Positions 1 to 10,704 of a stretch of 64,000 nucleotides of DNA are shown in pieces; position 1 is the first letter of the stretch; each line of letters begins with the position of its first letter. The notes under the pieces are model-generated. The model saw only the letters and a program-made list of their open reading frames with translations, did no database searches and had not been told where the DNA came from. The stretch is taken from positions 682,001 through 746,000 of the forward strand of contig MCGE01000019.1 in the NCBI GenBank assembly GCA_002105175.1, read 5' to 3'. The DNA is from Absidia repens (lineage: Eukaryota > Mucoromycota > Mucoromycetes > Mucorales > Cunninghamellaceae). The translations under genes and the position numbers were made by a program.

Positions 1-1
1 T

Positions 2-232
2 GCAAAGCAAGGTTCAAAAGGGAACCGCAAGACTGATCTAAAAAACAAGCAAAACAAAACAAAAACTTTGACTGGTGACGACAAACGAAAGAAGAAAGCA
101 TTATCAGCCGATGACTTGGACAAAGCTTTGGACACATATATGATGAAAGATCCTAAAACTGCCCAAGCCAGGTTGAACGATGAGCTTGACTCGTATATGG
201 ATGAAGCTGGGGATGTGTTGATGGATTTGTAG
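2..232 (+). CDS. Aly/REF (Yra1)-type mRNA export adaptor, C-terminal end
   Basis: Only the last 76 codons are in the window; the reading frame enters at base 2 and stops at 230-232 (TAG). A basic, Lys-rich linker is followed by two acidic helices reading LDKALDTYM and LNDELDSYMDEAG. This arrangement matches the C-terminal UAP56/Sub2-binding box of Aly/REF and Yra1 proteins, which couple spliced mRNA to nuclear export. The duplicated helix is seen directly; the family call is from knowledge. The RRM domain that should precede it lies outside the window, so this remains a C-terminal inference. A related FoP/CHTOP-type protein is the main alternative. Confidence 0.75.
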   Translation, partial: AKQGSKGNRKTDLKNKQNKTKTLTGDDKRKKKALSADDLDKALDTYMMKDPKTAQARLNDELDSYMDEAGDVLMDL

Positions 233-1017
233 GGGCATTATTTTTTTTATTACACGAATAAATATTATTTTTTTTGTGCTTCAAGGAACTTTGTCAGTAA
301 TACAGAACTAAGGTCTTTTCGATATATATACATTAAAATACAGGGTTCAGTTCACTTTTGTCATGTCAAGCTTGGTTAGGCGTCATCAAGATTAAGGTCC
401 AGCTTCAATATGAATGACCACCAGAAAAAAACGGTACCTTATGTGGGTAATCCAAAATCAAGTTGTGAACACTTCAATTCAACACAATGGACATACTAGA
501 TTATTTGTGCAGGTATTCTGTATATACTGCACTCAAATCACTTTGTGTCTGGAAGATCTCTGAGCATTGCCTTTGATTAATTTTATTTCATTTGACTTTT
601 TCTTTATCAGAATTGCTCCAGCGGCAATAAAATATCTTCTCGTCGGCAATAAATTATCCTCAGAAGATAAATTATCTCATCAGACAATAAAAATTGGATT
701 GAATGTCCTTTCAGTGCAATAAAACTGCATGGCACTATTACGCTCAAGGAGCAAACTTGATAAATGACATATGTTAATAAAGAATTTTTTTTTTTTTTTT
801 TTTTTTTGTATAGAATAAAAAAAAAATTGCCTTAACCTTTTTCGAGTATTCTTTTGGTGCCATCAGGAAAGGGATCACCGATGAATGGCCAGTATAAAGG
901 AGCATGAGGATGCTTATAACACCTATTAGTGGATTGGGCCGGCGATCTGTCAGTATTTTCTTGCTATAGGCTGTAGAGGGGTTAATCTAAGTAGATTGCT
1001 GGGGTGGTGGTTTTATC
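233..1017. other. Intergenic region, no gene seen
   Basis: AT-rich 3' flank of the export-factor gene. It has candidate poly(A) signals just after the stop and contains the short dispersed repeat at about 600-805. No coding signal was seen. Confidence 0.5.
600..805 (+). repeat. Dispersed short repeat with poly-T tail (copy 1)
   Basis: A stretch of about 180 bp beginning near CAGAATTGCTCCAGCGGC and ending in TTAATAAAGAA plus a 24-nt T run. A clearly related copy lies in reverse orientation at 37995-38147. The homopolymer tail suggests a retroposed short element (SINE or LINE 3' end); the source is unknown. Confidence 0.6.
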
Positions 1018-1707
1018 TTTTTTTTTTTTTTTTTTTTTTTATGTATAGAGTTGAGACTTTATTAATTAATATTAATATCATATATAATTGTGCTTGTCTA
1101 TCTCAAGTGACTATTCTACATTTTTTTGATTTTCTGGGAGCATGCCAGCTTGCCACACCGTTTTATATAGTGTACTGCGGGCATGCGTGTTGCTCCACGT
1201 TTTTTGTTCCACGTTTTTTGTTCCATACTACTTTGCCAGTGTAGTTGCCATACTACTTTCAGTTTGTGTTGGGGCGTGTCGGATTGGAAATTCAAAGCTG
1301 CCCAGAGTTGGTCTAGTTTGAGGACAGTGGTCCCCAGCGCCTTTTGTCCTGCAAACCAAAGGGAAGCTTTCATTGGACATGCCAAGATGAGGTGGAAATC
1401 ATCTTCGATATATTTTTGACAGATGGAGCATTGACTCGGGTTATCTTGATCTTGGATACTATGGCGGAGAGTTTTTTTTTTTTTTTTTTGGAGTTTCTTT
1501 GGTTGGCAATTTTTTCGTAAGAATACGCCACCAGACAGTTCTTGTGCCATGGTTTACTTTGAGTCTCCAGAAAATGGACCATTGCTTGTGAGTCATCATC
1601 GTTGCAGCTGCCGGGGCGAGCGGTGTACGTGGGCTTGGAAGGCATCTTTCTTCTATCATTTGGGATCTCCAAGGTGGTGGTTTTATCATGCCAGGTGACG
1701 CCGTCAT
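1018..1707 (-). mobile_element. LINE fragment, minus strand, with zf-RVT tail
   Basis: Broken reading frames on the minus strand encode the 3' end of a non-LTR retrotransposon. They show a CSICQKYIED...HLILACPMKASLW zinc-knuckle (zf-RVT type, about 1370-1450) preceded by a WRLKVNHGTRTVWWRIL segment. Poly-T at about 1018-1040 is the poly(A) tail of this minus-strand copy. Frames are interrupted by homopolymers, so it is dead. The same segment is found on the plus strand at about 3838-4000 and, more diverged, at 2930-3180. Confidence 0.8.
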
Positions 1708-1739
1708 CTTGAATTAACGCTTGCCATTGGGGGGTTTTA

Positions 1740-2335
1740 AAGACCGTAGCGGGTCAATTTTTAAAAAAAAAGTAGCGATTCAAAACGTCACGTGACAGCT
1801 AGCTAGTTCACCCACTATTTTTTTTGTACAAAAAAGGTTACCCACTATTGCTCACTAAACACTACAAAGCAACAGTTTTTCTTGTGTAACAATTAATTAA
1901 AATGTCACGTGACGTTCATAAATGGAATTTGAAATAAATAATTTTTACCTAATAGGCAACTAAAATATTTTAAATAAAAACAATTACTTCCATTTGTGGA
2001 TTGTGTTACCTTAGGTGACATGCCTAATAAGGATTGTCATTACTGGCTAAGGAAGGTAACCTCATGCAACATAATCCACAAATGGAAATAATTGTTTTTA
2101 TTTAAAATATTTTAGTTGCCTATTAGGTAAAAATTATTTATTTCAAATTCCATTTATGAACGTCACGTGACATTTTAATTAATTGTTACACAAGAAAAAC
2201 TGTTGCTTTGTAGTGTTTAGTGAGCAATAGTGGGTAACCTTTTTTGTACAAAAAAAATAGTGGGTGAACTAGCTAGCTGTCACGTGACGTTTTGAATCGC
2301 TACTTTTTTTTTAAAAATTGACCCGCTACGGTCTT
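1740..2335. mobile_element. 596-bp palindromic (foldback) element
   Basis: Two arms of roughly 260-290 bp are near-identical inverted repeats separated by a loop of about 60-80 bp (about 2015-2075). Outer ends read AAGACCGTAGCGGGTCAA and its complement. Each arm carries two copies of GTCACGTGAC, itself a palindrome and a consensus E-box/CDEI core, giving four in total. No ORF is present, so it is non-autonomous. No clear target duplication is visible in the flanks. It sits between a minus-strand and a plus-strand LINE remnant. Confidence 0.85.
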
Positions 2336-2385
2336 CAAAAAATCACTGAGTATTGGTTTTTTTTTTTTTTTAGGTAAAGCCGATC

Positions 2386-3518
2386 CCTCAACTGCAGCAT
2401 CTAGCAGCCCTGATTCATCGCCTTCCCCCGCTTACCATCTCACCGGAATGGGCCCCAGCAATAACACGCTACGTCCCTCTAAAGATTGCTTTGCAGCCAC
2501 CAGACGTCTTCGTTCCATCAATCAGACTTCCCCATGGTATATCAGTCACTCCGATCCGAAATCATGCAATGCCACCACCTTATGCCATGACACAAGAAAT
2601 GATACCTTTTGACACCCAAACCAACAACTTCTCCTGCCCCTCCAAATCGACCAAGTACAACACCCTAAGGCAGGCTATCAAAGACCAGATATACAATTGG
2701 GACCCTTTGATCCTGGACCAAATAGCAAATCCAAGTCCGACGGGAACCATTACTAGCATGAGCAAAGAAGCTTTGAACCACTGGGTGATCACCATCATTC
2801 CAAAACGAGAACGTGAACAACCTTTTGATCTGCCGATACCTCTCTCCACTACCAGTATGATCAGAAGATTCTGGATTCAACAAACAGCAACCGGATACAG
2901 TCTCCCCTTCCCACGACCACCTAAAGCTCCTCCCCCAGCTACAACAATGGACAGGAAAAAATGGCGACTCTTCTGGCGACTCGGGATACCACATGGAGCT
3001 AGAACAGTTTGGTGGCGATTACTCGTCAACAAGCTGTCTACACAAGAAAATCTTCGACATGTTAACCGAGAACAAGAAAATCCTGGATTTTGCAAACTGT
3101 GCTGCCAATATATTGAAGATGCCCACCACCTGATCCTATCCTGCCCAAGAAAACGCTCTCTGTGGTTGGCCAGCAACTATATGTTTCATCTGGACCTCAA
3201 CATAGATGACATCTGGGATATTTTGACATTTGACAAATCGGCCGACAGCTCGCAACTGGTTAATATGGGAGAGATCTTACTAACCATATGGCAACACCAT
3301 TGGTGGTGCATCATAGAAGATATCCCATGGAATACCACGCATGCTCTCATCCGGTTAATGCTCACGAAATGGAAGGGTGACAAACTTCCATACAAGCCGA
3401 ATCAGCCCCTAGAATAGTACTTACGCAGCATAATATAGAAAATACAATATCGCGGTTTCAATATTGATTATGTCTACCAAATAAAAGTTCAAATTATACA
3501 TAAAAAAAAAAAAAAAAA
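2386..3518 (+). mobile_element. LINE 3' end, 5'-truncated, with open tail ORF
   Basis: The frame 2491-3417 (308 codons, no convincing ATG at its start) encodes the C-terminal part of a LINE ORF2: RRFWIQQ, WRLGIPHGARTVWWRLLVNK, then the zf-RVT zinc-knuckle CKLCCQYIED...HLILSCPRKRSLW at about 3097-3165, then a Trp-rich ILLTIWQHHWWCIIED helix. A short 3' UTR has AATAAA-like signals and an 18-nt A run ending near 3518. Reverse transcriptase and endonuclease are missing. It differs in sequence from the copy at 1018-1707, so it is a second LINE subfamily. Confidence 0.8.
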
Positions 3519-3529
3519 TGTGTCGACAT

Positions 3530-3790
3530 ACAACAAAAAAAAAATTAAAAACAAAAAAAAAAAAAAAGACACTGAAGACTGGAGGAAAATCTGGCGACCG
3601 CACACAGCCTTATCCATGTACTACAAAAACATGTGATACACAATAGATTTATTTTTTTTTGCATTGTAGTAATAGTGTCCTGAAAAACAAAAAAAAAAGT
3701 AGTAATAGTGTCCTAATTTAGGGTTGTAGCGGACCTTGTCCACACCCGGATTTTCAATAAAACAGTCATTTCATACAAAAAATAAAAAAA
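3530..3790 (+). repeat. LINE 3' UTR fragment
   Basis: This stretch matches the 3' UTR of the downstream LINE (5745-5880): both contain AAACATGTGATACA, a TAGCGGACCTTGTCCACACC block, TTCAATAAAA and a terminal A-rich tail. It is the remnant of another 5'-truncated insertion, with an internal duplication of a GTAGTAATAGTGTCCT segment around an A run. Confidence 0.7.
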
Positions 3791-3837
3791 TCTAATGTGT
3801 CGACACGGCGTGTTTCATTACTCTCTTCTCAATACAA

Positions 3838-5880
3838 AATCGCCCCGGCAGCTGCAACAATGATGACTCACAAGCAATGGTCCATTTTCTGGAGGCTCAA
3901 AATAAACCATGGCACAAGAACTGTCTGGTGGCGTATTCTTACGAAAAAATTGCCAACCAAAGAAACTCTCCGCCATAGTATCCAAGATCAAGATAACCTG
4001 TCGTTAACATTCAACATCAGCAGCTCGCCCTCCAACTGATTTACATACAACGCATATTCCGAACCAGAAAGACCTCAGACATCTGTACCCCCATGATAGA
4101 AGACCTGACCAAATACTATACCGGACTGGAATCATGGATGGTGTCTCTGATCAACACGGATGCTAAGCTCTTCACCAAAATACTCGCCAATCGACTCAAG
4201 CCACTCCTACCCAACATGATCAACCCCTACCAAACAGGCTTTATGGCAAATCGCCTGATTTCGGACAATGGATGGATCATGCAGGCAATAATGCAACACT
4301 ATCGCAACATCGACAGCAGGACCACATTCCCGGCGATTGCAGCATGTTTTGATCAGGAAAAAGCGTATGATAGGGTACATCCTGAGTACTTGACAAGGTC
4401 ACTACTACATTTCGGCCTCCCAATCACTCTGGTGAAGACCCTACATCACCTTTTCTTTGATACGCAAATTTCTCTCTCAATCAATGGATGGCTCGGTACC
4501 CCGTTCCGACAAAGAAGAGGCTTACGACAAGGTGACCCCCTCTCGCCCTTACTTTTCAATCTGGCCTTTGAAGCTTTTTTACGATCCTTGCTGGCATGTC
4601 CCCAACTTAAAGGTATTGGCCTGGACCACCCTCGGAAGGTAACGAAACGAATGGCAAGCAACATGCATTTGGACCCTTCTGTGGCTCAAGTCACCTCGTA
4701 CAATATCAAGCTATTAGCATACGCGGATGACCTACTCCTTTTCCTCACAACTGAACAAGAATGGAAAGATGCCCTCTCGCTTTTCCAGCTTTACAACCTG
4801 GCGTCCAACTCAAAAGTGGACCTCCAAAAAACGTACCTGGTATCTTTATCAGGCCACCCTCACCAAGAATGGATCAATATTTGCAACAACGACAATATTC
4901 GTTGGCACGATCAAAACAGTCCGCAGGCCATCACGTATCTAGGATACCCTCTGACTTCACATCATAACCAGTTGGCGCTGTTCCTTGAATCCATATATAT
5001 TAAGATTAATCGTCATATCAACATATTACAAGATCGCAATTTATCTATCCGTGGTAGAAGCCTGGTCGTCAATTCTCTCCTTCTATCTAGACTATGGCAT
5101 TTACTCAGGGTAGTGACTATCCCTCCCAAATGGCTCAATAGCATTCAAACCCTAATACGTAAATTCTTGTATCCTTTTTGGCCCTTTCCATCATGGGACA
5201 CGGCGTGTTTGAAGAAACAGTTTGGTGGTCTAAATGTCGTCAACATTCACTATCAGCAGCTTGCCCTCCAGCTGATCTACATCCAACGCATTTTTCGAAC
5301 CAGAAAGACCTCAGACATATGTACCCCCATGATCGAAGACTTGACCAAATATTACACTGGACTGGAATCATGGATGGAACTGCTCAAACGTACAGACATC
5401 ATCAAGTGTACTCTGAAAACCATTTCATGCATGATGACCCTGTGTGTATTGGCTGGCAAACTGCCAATCTCCCCCCCCCAAGAACAGATCCTCTCGAGTA
5501 TAATTGGAAAATTCAGACATTGCGATGAGACATGTACAATGTGCTCTATGCCAAACCAAGAATCCTACGGATATGGCTGCATCCCCAATATCTATGGCAC
5601 ATCCATCCTCCGACAACACCATTATTGATTCCCCTGAACTGGCGCATTTCAACAACAGTATGGAAATCCTTTTGGAAAATTCCCATGTCCCACAGAAGCA
5701 CGACCATTTGGTGGCGGCTCCTCCTTGTCTCCCTATCCATATACTAGAAAAACATGTGATACATCAATAGAATTAGTTTTTGCACTGTAGTCATAGTCTC
5801 TTAATTTAGGATTTTAGCGGACCTTGTCCACACCCGAATTTTCAATAAAATAGTCATTTTATACAAAAAAAAAAAAAAAG
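3838..5880 (+). mobile_element. Mosaic LINE with reverse transcriptase
   Basis: This is a scrambled copy. A zf-RVT-proximal segment (about 3838-4000) is joined to a 140-bp block (about 4000-4139) that is homologous to 5235-5376. That block is joined directly to the start of the reverse transcriptase region. The element ends in the 3' UTR described at 3530-3790 and an A tail at about 5866-5879. No endonuclease domain is seen. The block order shows that it arose by recombination or template switching. Confidence 0.8.
4093..5628 (+). CDS. LINE reverse transcriptase, open over 511 codons
   Basis: This non-LTR retrotransposon reverse transcriptase copies element RNA at a nicked target. Visible motifs in order are LFTKILANRLKPLL...QTGFM (RT motif 1/2 region), ACFDQEKAYDRV (motif A with catalytic Asp), RQGDPLSPLLFNLAFE (motif B) and LAYADDLLLF (motif C, YADD). 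Thumb-region residues follow. The first 16 or so codons (up to GLESWM) are not the native N-terminus: they duplicate residues found again near codon 420. The catalytic residues are intact, but the endonuclease and most of the zinc-knuckle region are gone in this frame, so autonomous activity is unlikely. Confidence 0.85.
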   Translation: MIEDLTKYYTGLESWMVSLINTDAKLFTKILANRLKPLLPNMINPYQTGFMANRLISDNGWIMQAIMQHYRNIDSRTTFPAIAACFDQEKAYDRVHPEYLTRSLLHFGLPITLVKTLHHLFFDTQISLSINGWLGTPFRQRRGLRQGDPLSPLLFNLAFEAFLRSLLACPQLKGIGLDHPRKVTKRMASNMHLDPSVAQVTSYNIKLLAYADDLLLFLTTEQEWKDALSLFQLYNLASNSKVDLQKTYLVSLSGHPHQEWINICNNDNIRWHDQNSPQAITYLGYPLTSHHNQLALFLESIYIKINRHINILQDRNLSIRGRSLVVNSLLLSRLWHLLRVVTIPPKWLNSIQTLIRKFLYPFWPFPSWDTACLKKQFGGLNVVNIHYQQLALQLIYIQRIFRTRKTSDICTPMIEDLTKYYTGLESWMELLKRTDIIKCTLKTISCMMTLCVLAGKLPISPPQEQILSSIIGKFRHCDETCTMCSMPNQESYGYGCIPNIYGTSILRQHHY

Positions 5881-6194
5881 AGACATTTATACAGAAAAAA
5901 TATAAAAAATTATATGTACACCTAGAGTGATAGAGAAAGATAGTTACCATGGATTGGTTACTAAAAGATTATTGGCGTGGGGGGGGATCCATCGTGAAAT
6001 GATTGAACGAAGTACCTTGGCGGTATTTTCGAAGTATTTGGGCCTGTGACTCAGTACTTTTTTTCGGATAATTTCAAAGCCAGAAAAAATACTTTTGAGT
6101 TCTAAGACACATATACTGTATCTTTGCGCTTCTCCATCCAGAAGACAAAGCTGTGTTTCCCCTTCCTCCACCACTTTGGCCGAAGCATCTCATC
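5881..6194. other. Intergenic region upstream of the carrier gene
   Basis: 314 bp between the LINE tail and the carrier start. It has AT-rich segments and a GC patch (GTGGGGGGGGATCC). No gene was seen. It should hold the carrier promoter, but no convincing TATA box stands out. Confidence 0.4.
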
Positions 6195-7609
6195 ATGCTC
6201 CAAGACAATCCGAAAAAATGGAGCATTCAACAGCTTTTCACCTCGCTTGATCATGATAATGATGGGTTCATTGATGCCATTGACTTGATTGATGTTTGTA
6301 GTCACTCATGTACCCCTTTAGACGAGGTAAAAATTAATATATTTATTTTTTTCATTAATATCCCCCTTTTCGGGCGATTTCCAGTATATTCAACAGCTCT
6401 GGCAACGGAGATGGAACTTTGTAGATAACGTAAAGCGAATCATATATTGATGATATTTTTATTTTTCAGGTCCTTCTCTCACAACTTGAATGCAACACTA
6501 CTTTACAGTCGAAACTTCAGTTCTCGTATGCTGAGTTTGCCCGTTTTTTTGATCATCCTTTAGCTTCGGTGGAACAAATCGATACCATGCGACTAATTGC
6601 TCAATCTATTGCGCCTTCCTATCCTTGGTATAAATGCATGCTCTCTGAGACGATGAAGCACCTGGTTGCTGGCGGGATGGCAGGTGCAGTCTCGAGAACC
6701 GTTGTGAATCCAATGGAAAGGATGAAAATTTTATTTCAGGTAAATCCCGGAAAACCCGTTATCACATGCTTTCATGCGCTGATTTGTCGTGATTTTTTAA
6801 TTTAGATTCAAGGTCCTGAAATGGCTGCCTATCAAGGTATCTGGCCAACACTTAAAAAAATGTGGCAAGAAGAAGGTGTGATTGGCATGATGCGCGGCAA
6901 CGGAACCAACGTCATTCGCATTATCCCATACAGTGCGTCCCAATTTGCAGCCTACGAGTATTTCAAAGGTCTTTTAATGAAAGAAGGTGCATCAGAGCTA
7001 GACACTCCTCGGCGACTGATATCAGGTGCCCTGGCTGGTATTGTATCCGTTGTTTGTACCTATCCATTAGATATGGTGAAGACCCGCTTAGCCATTCAAT
7101 CTGCGTCACTTCATAAGAACCATTCTCATCTGTCTAACTACGCCTCCAAACCTGGTTCTGTCCAAAAATTACCTGGTATCCTTCCAACTATCATGTCAAT
7201 TTATCGTAATGAAGGTGGTGTACCAGGTTTATACCGTGGTTTGGTTCCTACAACGCTCGGTGTTAGCCCATATGTAGCGATCAGTTTTTGGAGTTACGAA
7301 TCGCTAAAATCTTACATTGATAACGAAACGCCTACTAAACGTTTGGTATGTGGCGCACTGGCGGGTTCCATTGCTCAAACTATAACTTATCCTCTGGACG
7401 TACTTCGGCGCCGATTTCAAGTTGCAGGAATGGCTAACACAGGCTACAAGTACAATGGAACAGTAGATGCTATCCGAACTATGGTACGAAGTGAAGGTGT
7501 GCGATCCCTTTATAAAGGTCTCATCCCCAACTATCTCAAGGTGGCACCAGCGATTGGTGTCAGTTTTGTAACTTATGAAACTTGTAAAGATCTATTGAAT
7601 GCTCTCTAG
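6195..7609 (+). CDS. Mitochondrial carrier (SLC25), YPR011C-like, with N-terminal EF-hand
   Basis: Three exons: 6195-6326, 6470-6739 and 6806-7609, giving 401 aa. The three carrier repeats show the signature P-x-[DE]-x-x-[RK] loops: NPMERMK, YPLDMVK and YPLDVLRRR. The segments MRGNGTNVIRIIPYSASQF and YRNEGGVPGLYRGLVP resemble fungal YPR011C (adenosine phosphosulfate/PAPS carrier) and the adjacent SLC25A42/SCaMC group. The inner mitochondrial membrane is the expected site. Residues 19-30 form an EF-hand loop (D-x-D-x-D-G-F-I-D-x-x-D) before the first carrier repeat, pointing to possible calcium control as in SCaMC/SAL1 carriers. The substrate cannot be fixed from sequence. The ATG at 6195 was chosen as the first in-frame Met before the EF-hand; an upstream exon with more EF-hands cannot be excluded. 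Confidence 0.9.
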
Positions 7610-8788
7610 TTTTCTACGTAGATGCTTCCCCATCCCTGTCTTCTCTTAGAATTTTCCCTGATTTACTATATTTCAGCTGATGATACACTGTTAGATCCAC
7701 TTAAATTTGGCCAACCTTTCGCTCGTAGTTGTAACATTTATAATTGAACATACCCTTTTTTGTTTCCATTTTTTTAAAAGAGCACAATACAATAAAGCCA
7801 TTTTTATTTTATAATGTAAAAAAAAAATCAAAAGTTTATATATTAAAAGAAAAATGGGCAGCAAGAAAACTTTACTACATCTGCTACCTACTAATATATA
7901 TATATATATATATTTCAATACAGTACAGTACTGTACTGTCTTCGAATCTTTTGTGGACTGAGCGCTGAGCAATGACGGTTAGTCCCGAAGGGGTTGCCCG
8001 CCAAGGTGTGAAATGGCGGAAGCGTCTAATGCCATGCCACTAAAACCCACACTTCACAAAAAACGATCTCCTGACACTCAGTAAATTGAACATTTTTGAT
8101 CCTTCGCTACATAAATGATATTATCCTGAACTTTGCTACTCAATATAGCCCACACAACAGAATATTCTGTAAGGGATGCTACTTACACAAATATATACCT
8201 TTTTTTTTTTCTACACACACGCATATACAGTAATACATGAGGTGGCGAAAGAAGTCGCCTCAATACTAAATCCATTTCTTCTCAAATACACCCACAGGTG
8301 CACACAGACATCTGTTTTTTGTTTTTTTTCTGTGCACATCAATACGCAAACGATGAAAACGTATGAGAGAAATTAATGATAAAGAGAGGCAAGCCGATTT
8401 TATTCAGTTGTAGATACAAACTATAAGAAACGGATACTAAACTTATACACGGCAAAACTAATGATAGTGCTATGATACTACTTCTATGGAATGAGGCTAC
8501 TCTAATGGCGTTCCAAGATTTTGAAGCCAAATGAAAGAGCTTCCTCATGATGTTTTTAAGTCGCCCCTGATTGACCTTCACAAAATCAAAATCACCTGGC
8601 GGAATTTCTAACCCATCCTAATAAAAAAAAAAATCTGATATCCTGTAAATCAAAGAGCATCTTCAACAAGCACCAAGGCAACAAAGAGCGTTGATATCCT
8701 GTAAATCGATAGATTTCTAAAAGCTGCAATATAAAATAGAGCGTTTATTGATATAATAAAATAAGAATCATACATAACACAAAACTAT
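7610..8788. other. Intergenic region with diverged dispersed repeat
   Basis: AT-rich 3' flank of the carrier. The part from about 7960 to 8740 contains a diverged copy of the dispersed repeat seen at 13.3, 49.1 and 63.7 kb. It shows a GCGCTGAGCAATGACGG...GAAATGGCGGAAGC box, AAAACCCACACTTCAC, and a CCAAATGAAAGAGCTTCC...CATGATGTTTTTAAG core. No gene was seen. Confidence 0.5.
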
Positions 8789-10122
8789 TCAAATCTTCAA
8801 ACTAGCCAGATCAATTGCAATTTGACTAGGATCAAAATTCCACAAAACCACTTTTCCGTCTACCCCACAAGTAGAGAATTGAGTGACATTGTCACGAGTA
8901 CCAGCAAACACACGAATTTCACTAAAAAAAATATAAATATATATCAAGGTTAACACAAAAATAAAATGTTATATGTATTGACCTTACTTGATTGTATTCT
9001 GATGAGTCGTCAATAATACGGTATCCTTATCACTAGCTTGTCCTCGAGAATCCATAGATTTGAACCGGTTTAAGACGGACGACGAAGAAGAAACCTTTTT
9101 TTTGCCTTCGTCTAACGACCCAGAGACGATCCAGTGATCATCGTTTTTCGTTTCCACCAAAATGGGGGCACAATCAAACCCAGCGGCAACAATTTGACGC
9201 TCATTTGCCCAGATCAGAGAGCGGCATGGTAGTGACATGGCGTCAACAGACATAAGGACATGGCCACCAGAACCATCTGGGGAAGGACCAGCGATATTGA
9301 TGGTGGAATCATGACCAGAGAATGCCAGGCGATCACCGGAAGGAGAAAATGCAACTGCTTGGATCCAACCGCCGCGGCCGTTGCTAAATTCAGCACACAC
9401 TGTATTGAAAGGAAGTTTGTCACCCCATACAGTAGGAGCTGGTTTCTTGTCCAAACCCTTGATGAAAGAAGAAAATACTCGAGCCTTCATATCAGCTGAT
9501 CCTGCCGCCAAAAGCACGTTGTTAGGGTGCCAGTCAAGCGATAATACCGTACTCCGGATGGGCTTCTTGAGATGTTTAGATGCCCACCAGTCATTGTCTT
9601 CTTCGAAATAGCAAACAGCTATGCAACGAGATCCACTGGCAACAGCAAATTTTTCTTCATTGGGGGACCACCGAACGTAAGTAGCAGCTCTATTGATGCG
9701 CAAGAGTACCAAACCGGGCTTCCAGGTGCCATCAGGCTCTTGAGTCCACACATAAGCATTGCGGTCTTGGGAACACGTAACGATGCGATTGGTGGTAGGA
9801 GCAAAGTCGATACTGGTGATAACTTTGTCATGCTACAGAATAAAAAAAAGTCAGTATTTTTCATCATCCTCTCGGAATAACAAACTTACGCCTTTCAATG
9901 TAGCTTCAAGTTTCCAGTTGGACTGACCATGTTCATATATTTGAGCATCATTCGTATTGGGGCAAACCACCAATTCTATTTTATTTCGCAATTGTGATGA
10001 ATAAATAAGTGAAGAAAAACGTTTACAAGCGTTTACAAGGTTCAGTTCTACTTACTATTCTTGTTGAAAGAATGCGCTGTGATAGGAGCGTTTGCAATAT
10101 TGTAACAAATAGGATTAGCCAT
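8789..10122 (-). CDS. ARPC1: Arp2/3 complex subunit 1 (ARPC1, WD40)
   Basis: Four exons on the minus strand: 10122-10056, 9975-9890, 9832-8988 and 8921-8789, giving 376 aa, the usual ARPC1 length. It is the beta-propeller subunit of the Arp2/3 actin-nucleating complex, acting at cortical actin patches. Hallmarks are NRIVTCSQDRNAYVWT, INRAATYVRWSPNEEKFAV, CYFEEDNDWWASKHLKKPI and STVLSLDWHPNNVLLAAGS, which follow animal and yeast ARPC1 almost residue by residue, and a C-terminal blade FSTCGVDGKVVLWNF. All splice sites are GT-AG and phases join without loss. The gene is divergent from ERG27 across 582 bp. Confidence 0.96.
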
Positions 10123-10704
10123 TGAGGACTCTATCAGTCAACTCTGTTGATATAAGGGGAAAAAAAAAATGGGAAAGAGAACGTATCAGTTTGTAAAGAG
10201 CCAAGAAATAGAAAAGTGCGCGGATGCGGAACTGCAACTATGACTTACTGGTGATGGAAGCTGCACTATACCGTATTTGAATTTGAAATTGAGACACCGT
10301 CTTTTTTTTTTTTTGAGTACAAGTTTTTTATTTTGAGACGCCAGAAGAAATATGGAAATGCCTATCCCAGTAGCTTACTGCATGTCGGACCTATCCTTCA
10401 TAATCTTCGACGATGGCTGTTTTGCATGATTCAGCAATACGATCAGTAACAAGAAAAAAAATCACTTACTGTTTGCTGTTGTTGTTGTTGATATGTTCAT
10501 TGTGCTGTTGCGCTGCTGCATGGTTTGTTTTTTTGTTTACATCGTCCCAAAAATAAAAAATGACGGTGTTTCAACTTCAACTTCAGAAGTCATTTATTGG
10601 ACCAGTAAAAGCCTTCTGGGACTAGAAAACAATTCGGTTGGATAATAACTATATCAACAGGTGTGTCTTGTCCTTTTCAGGAGCTCTTTCTCAAAAAATA
10701 TCAT
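10123..10704. promoter_or_regulatory. Divergent intergenic region between ARPC1 and ERG27
   Basis: 582 bp between two ATGs facing apart. It contains T-rich and A-rich tracts, a TTGTTGTTGTTG microsatellite near 10485 and no gene. It presumably holds both promoters; no TATA or known operator is convincing. Confidence 0.5.

Noticed and set aside
10663..10704. Upstream extension of ERG27 from GTG 10663
   Set aside because: No ATG in that stretch, and the SDR fold begins right at MKVAIVTGA from ATG 10705.
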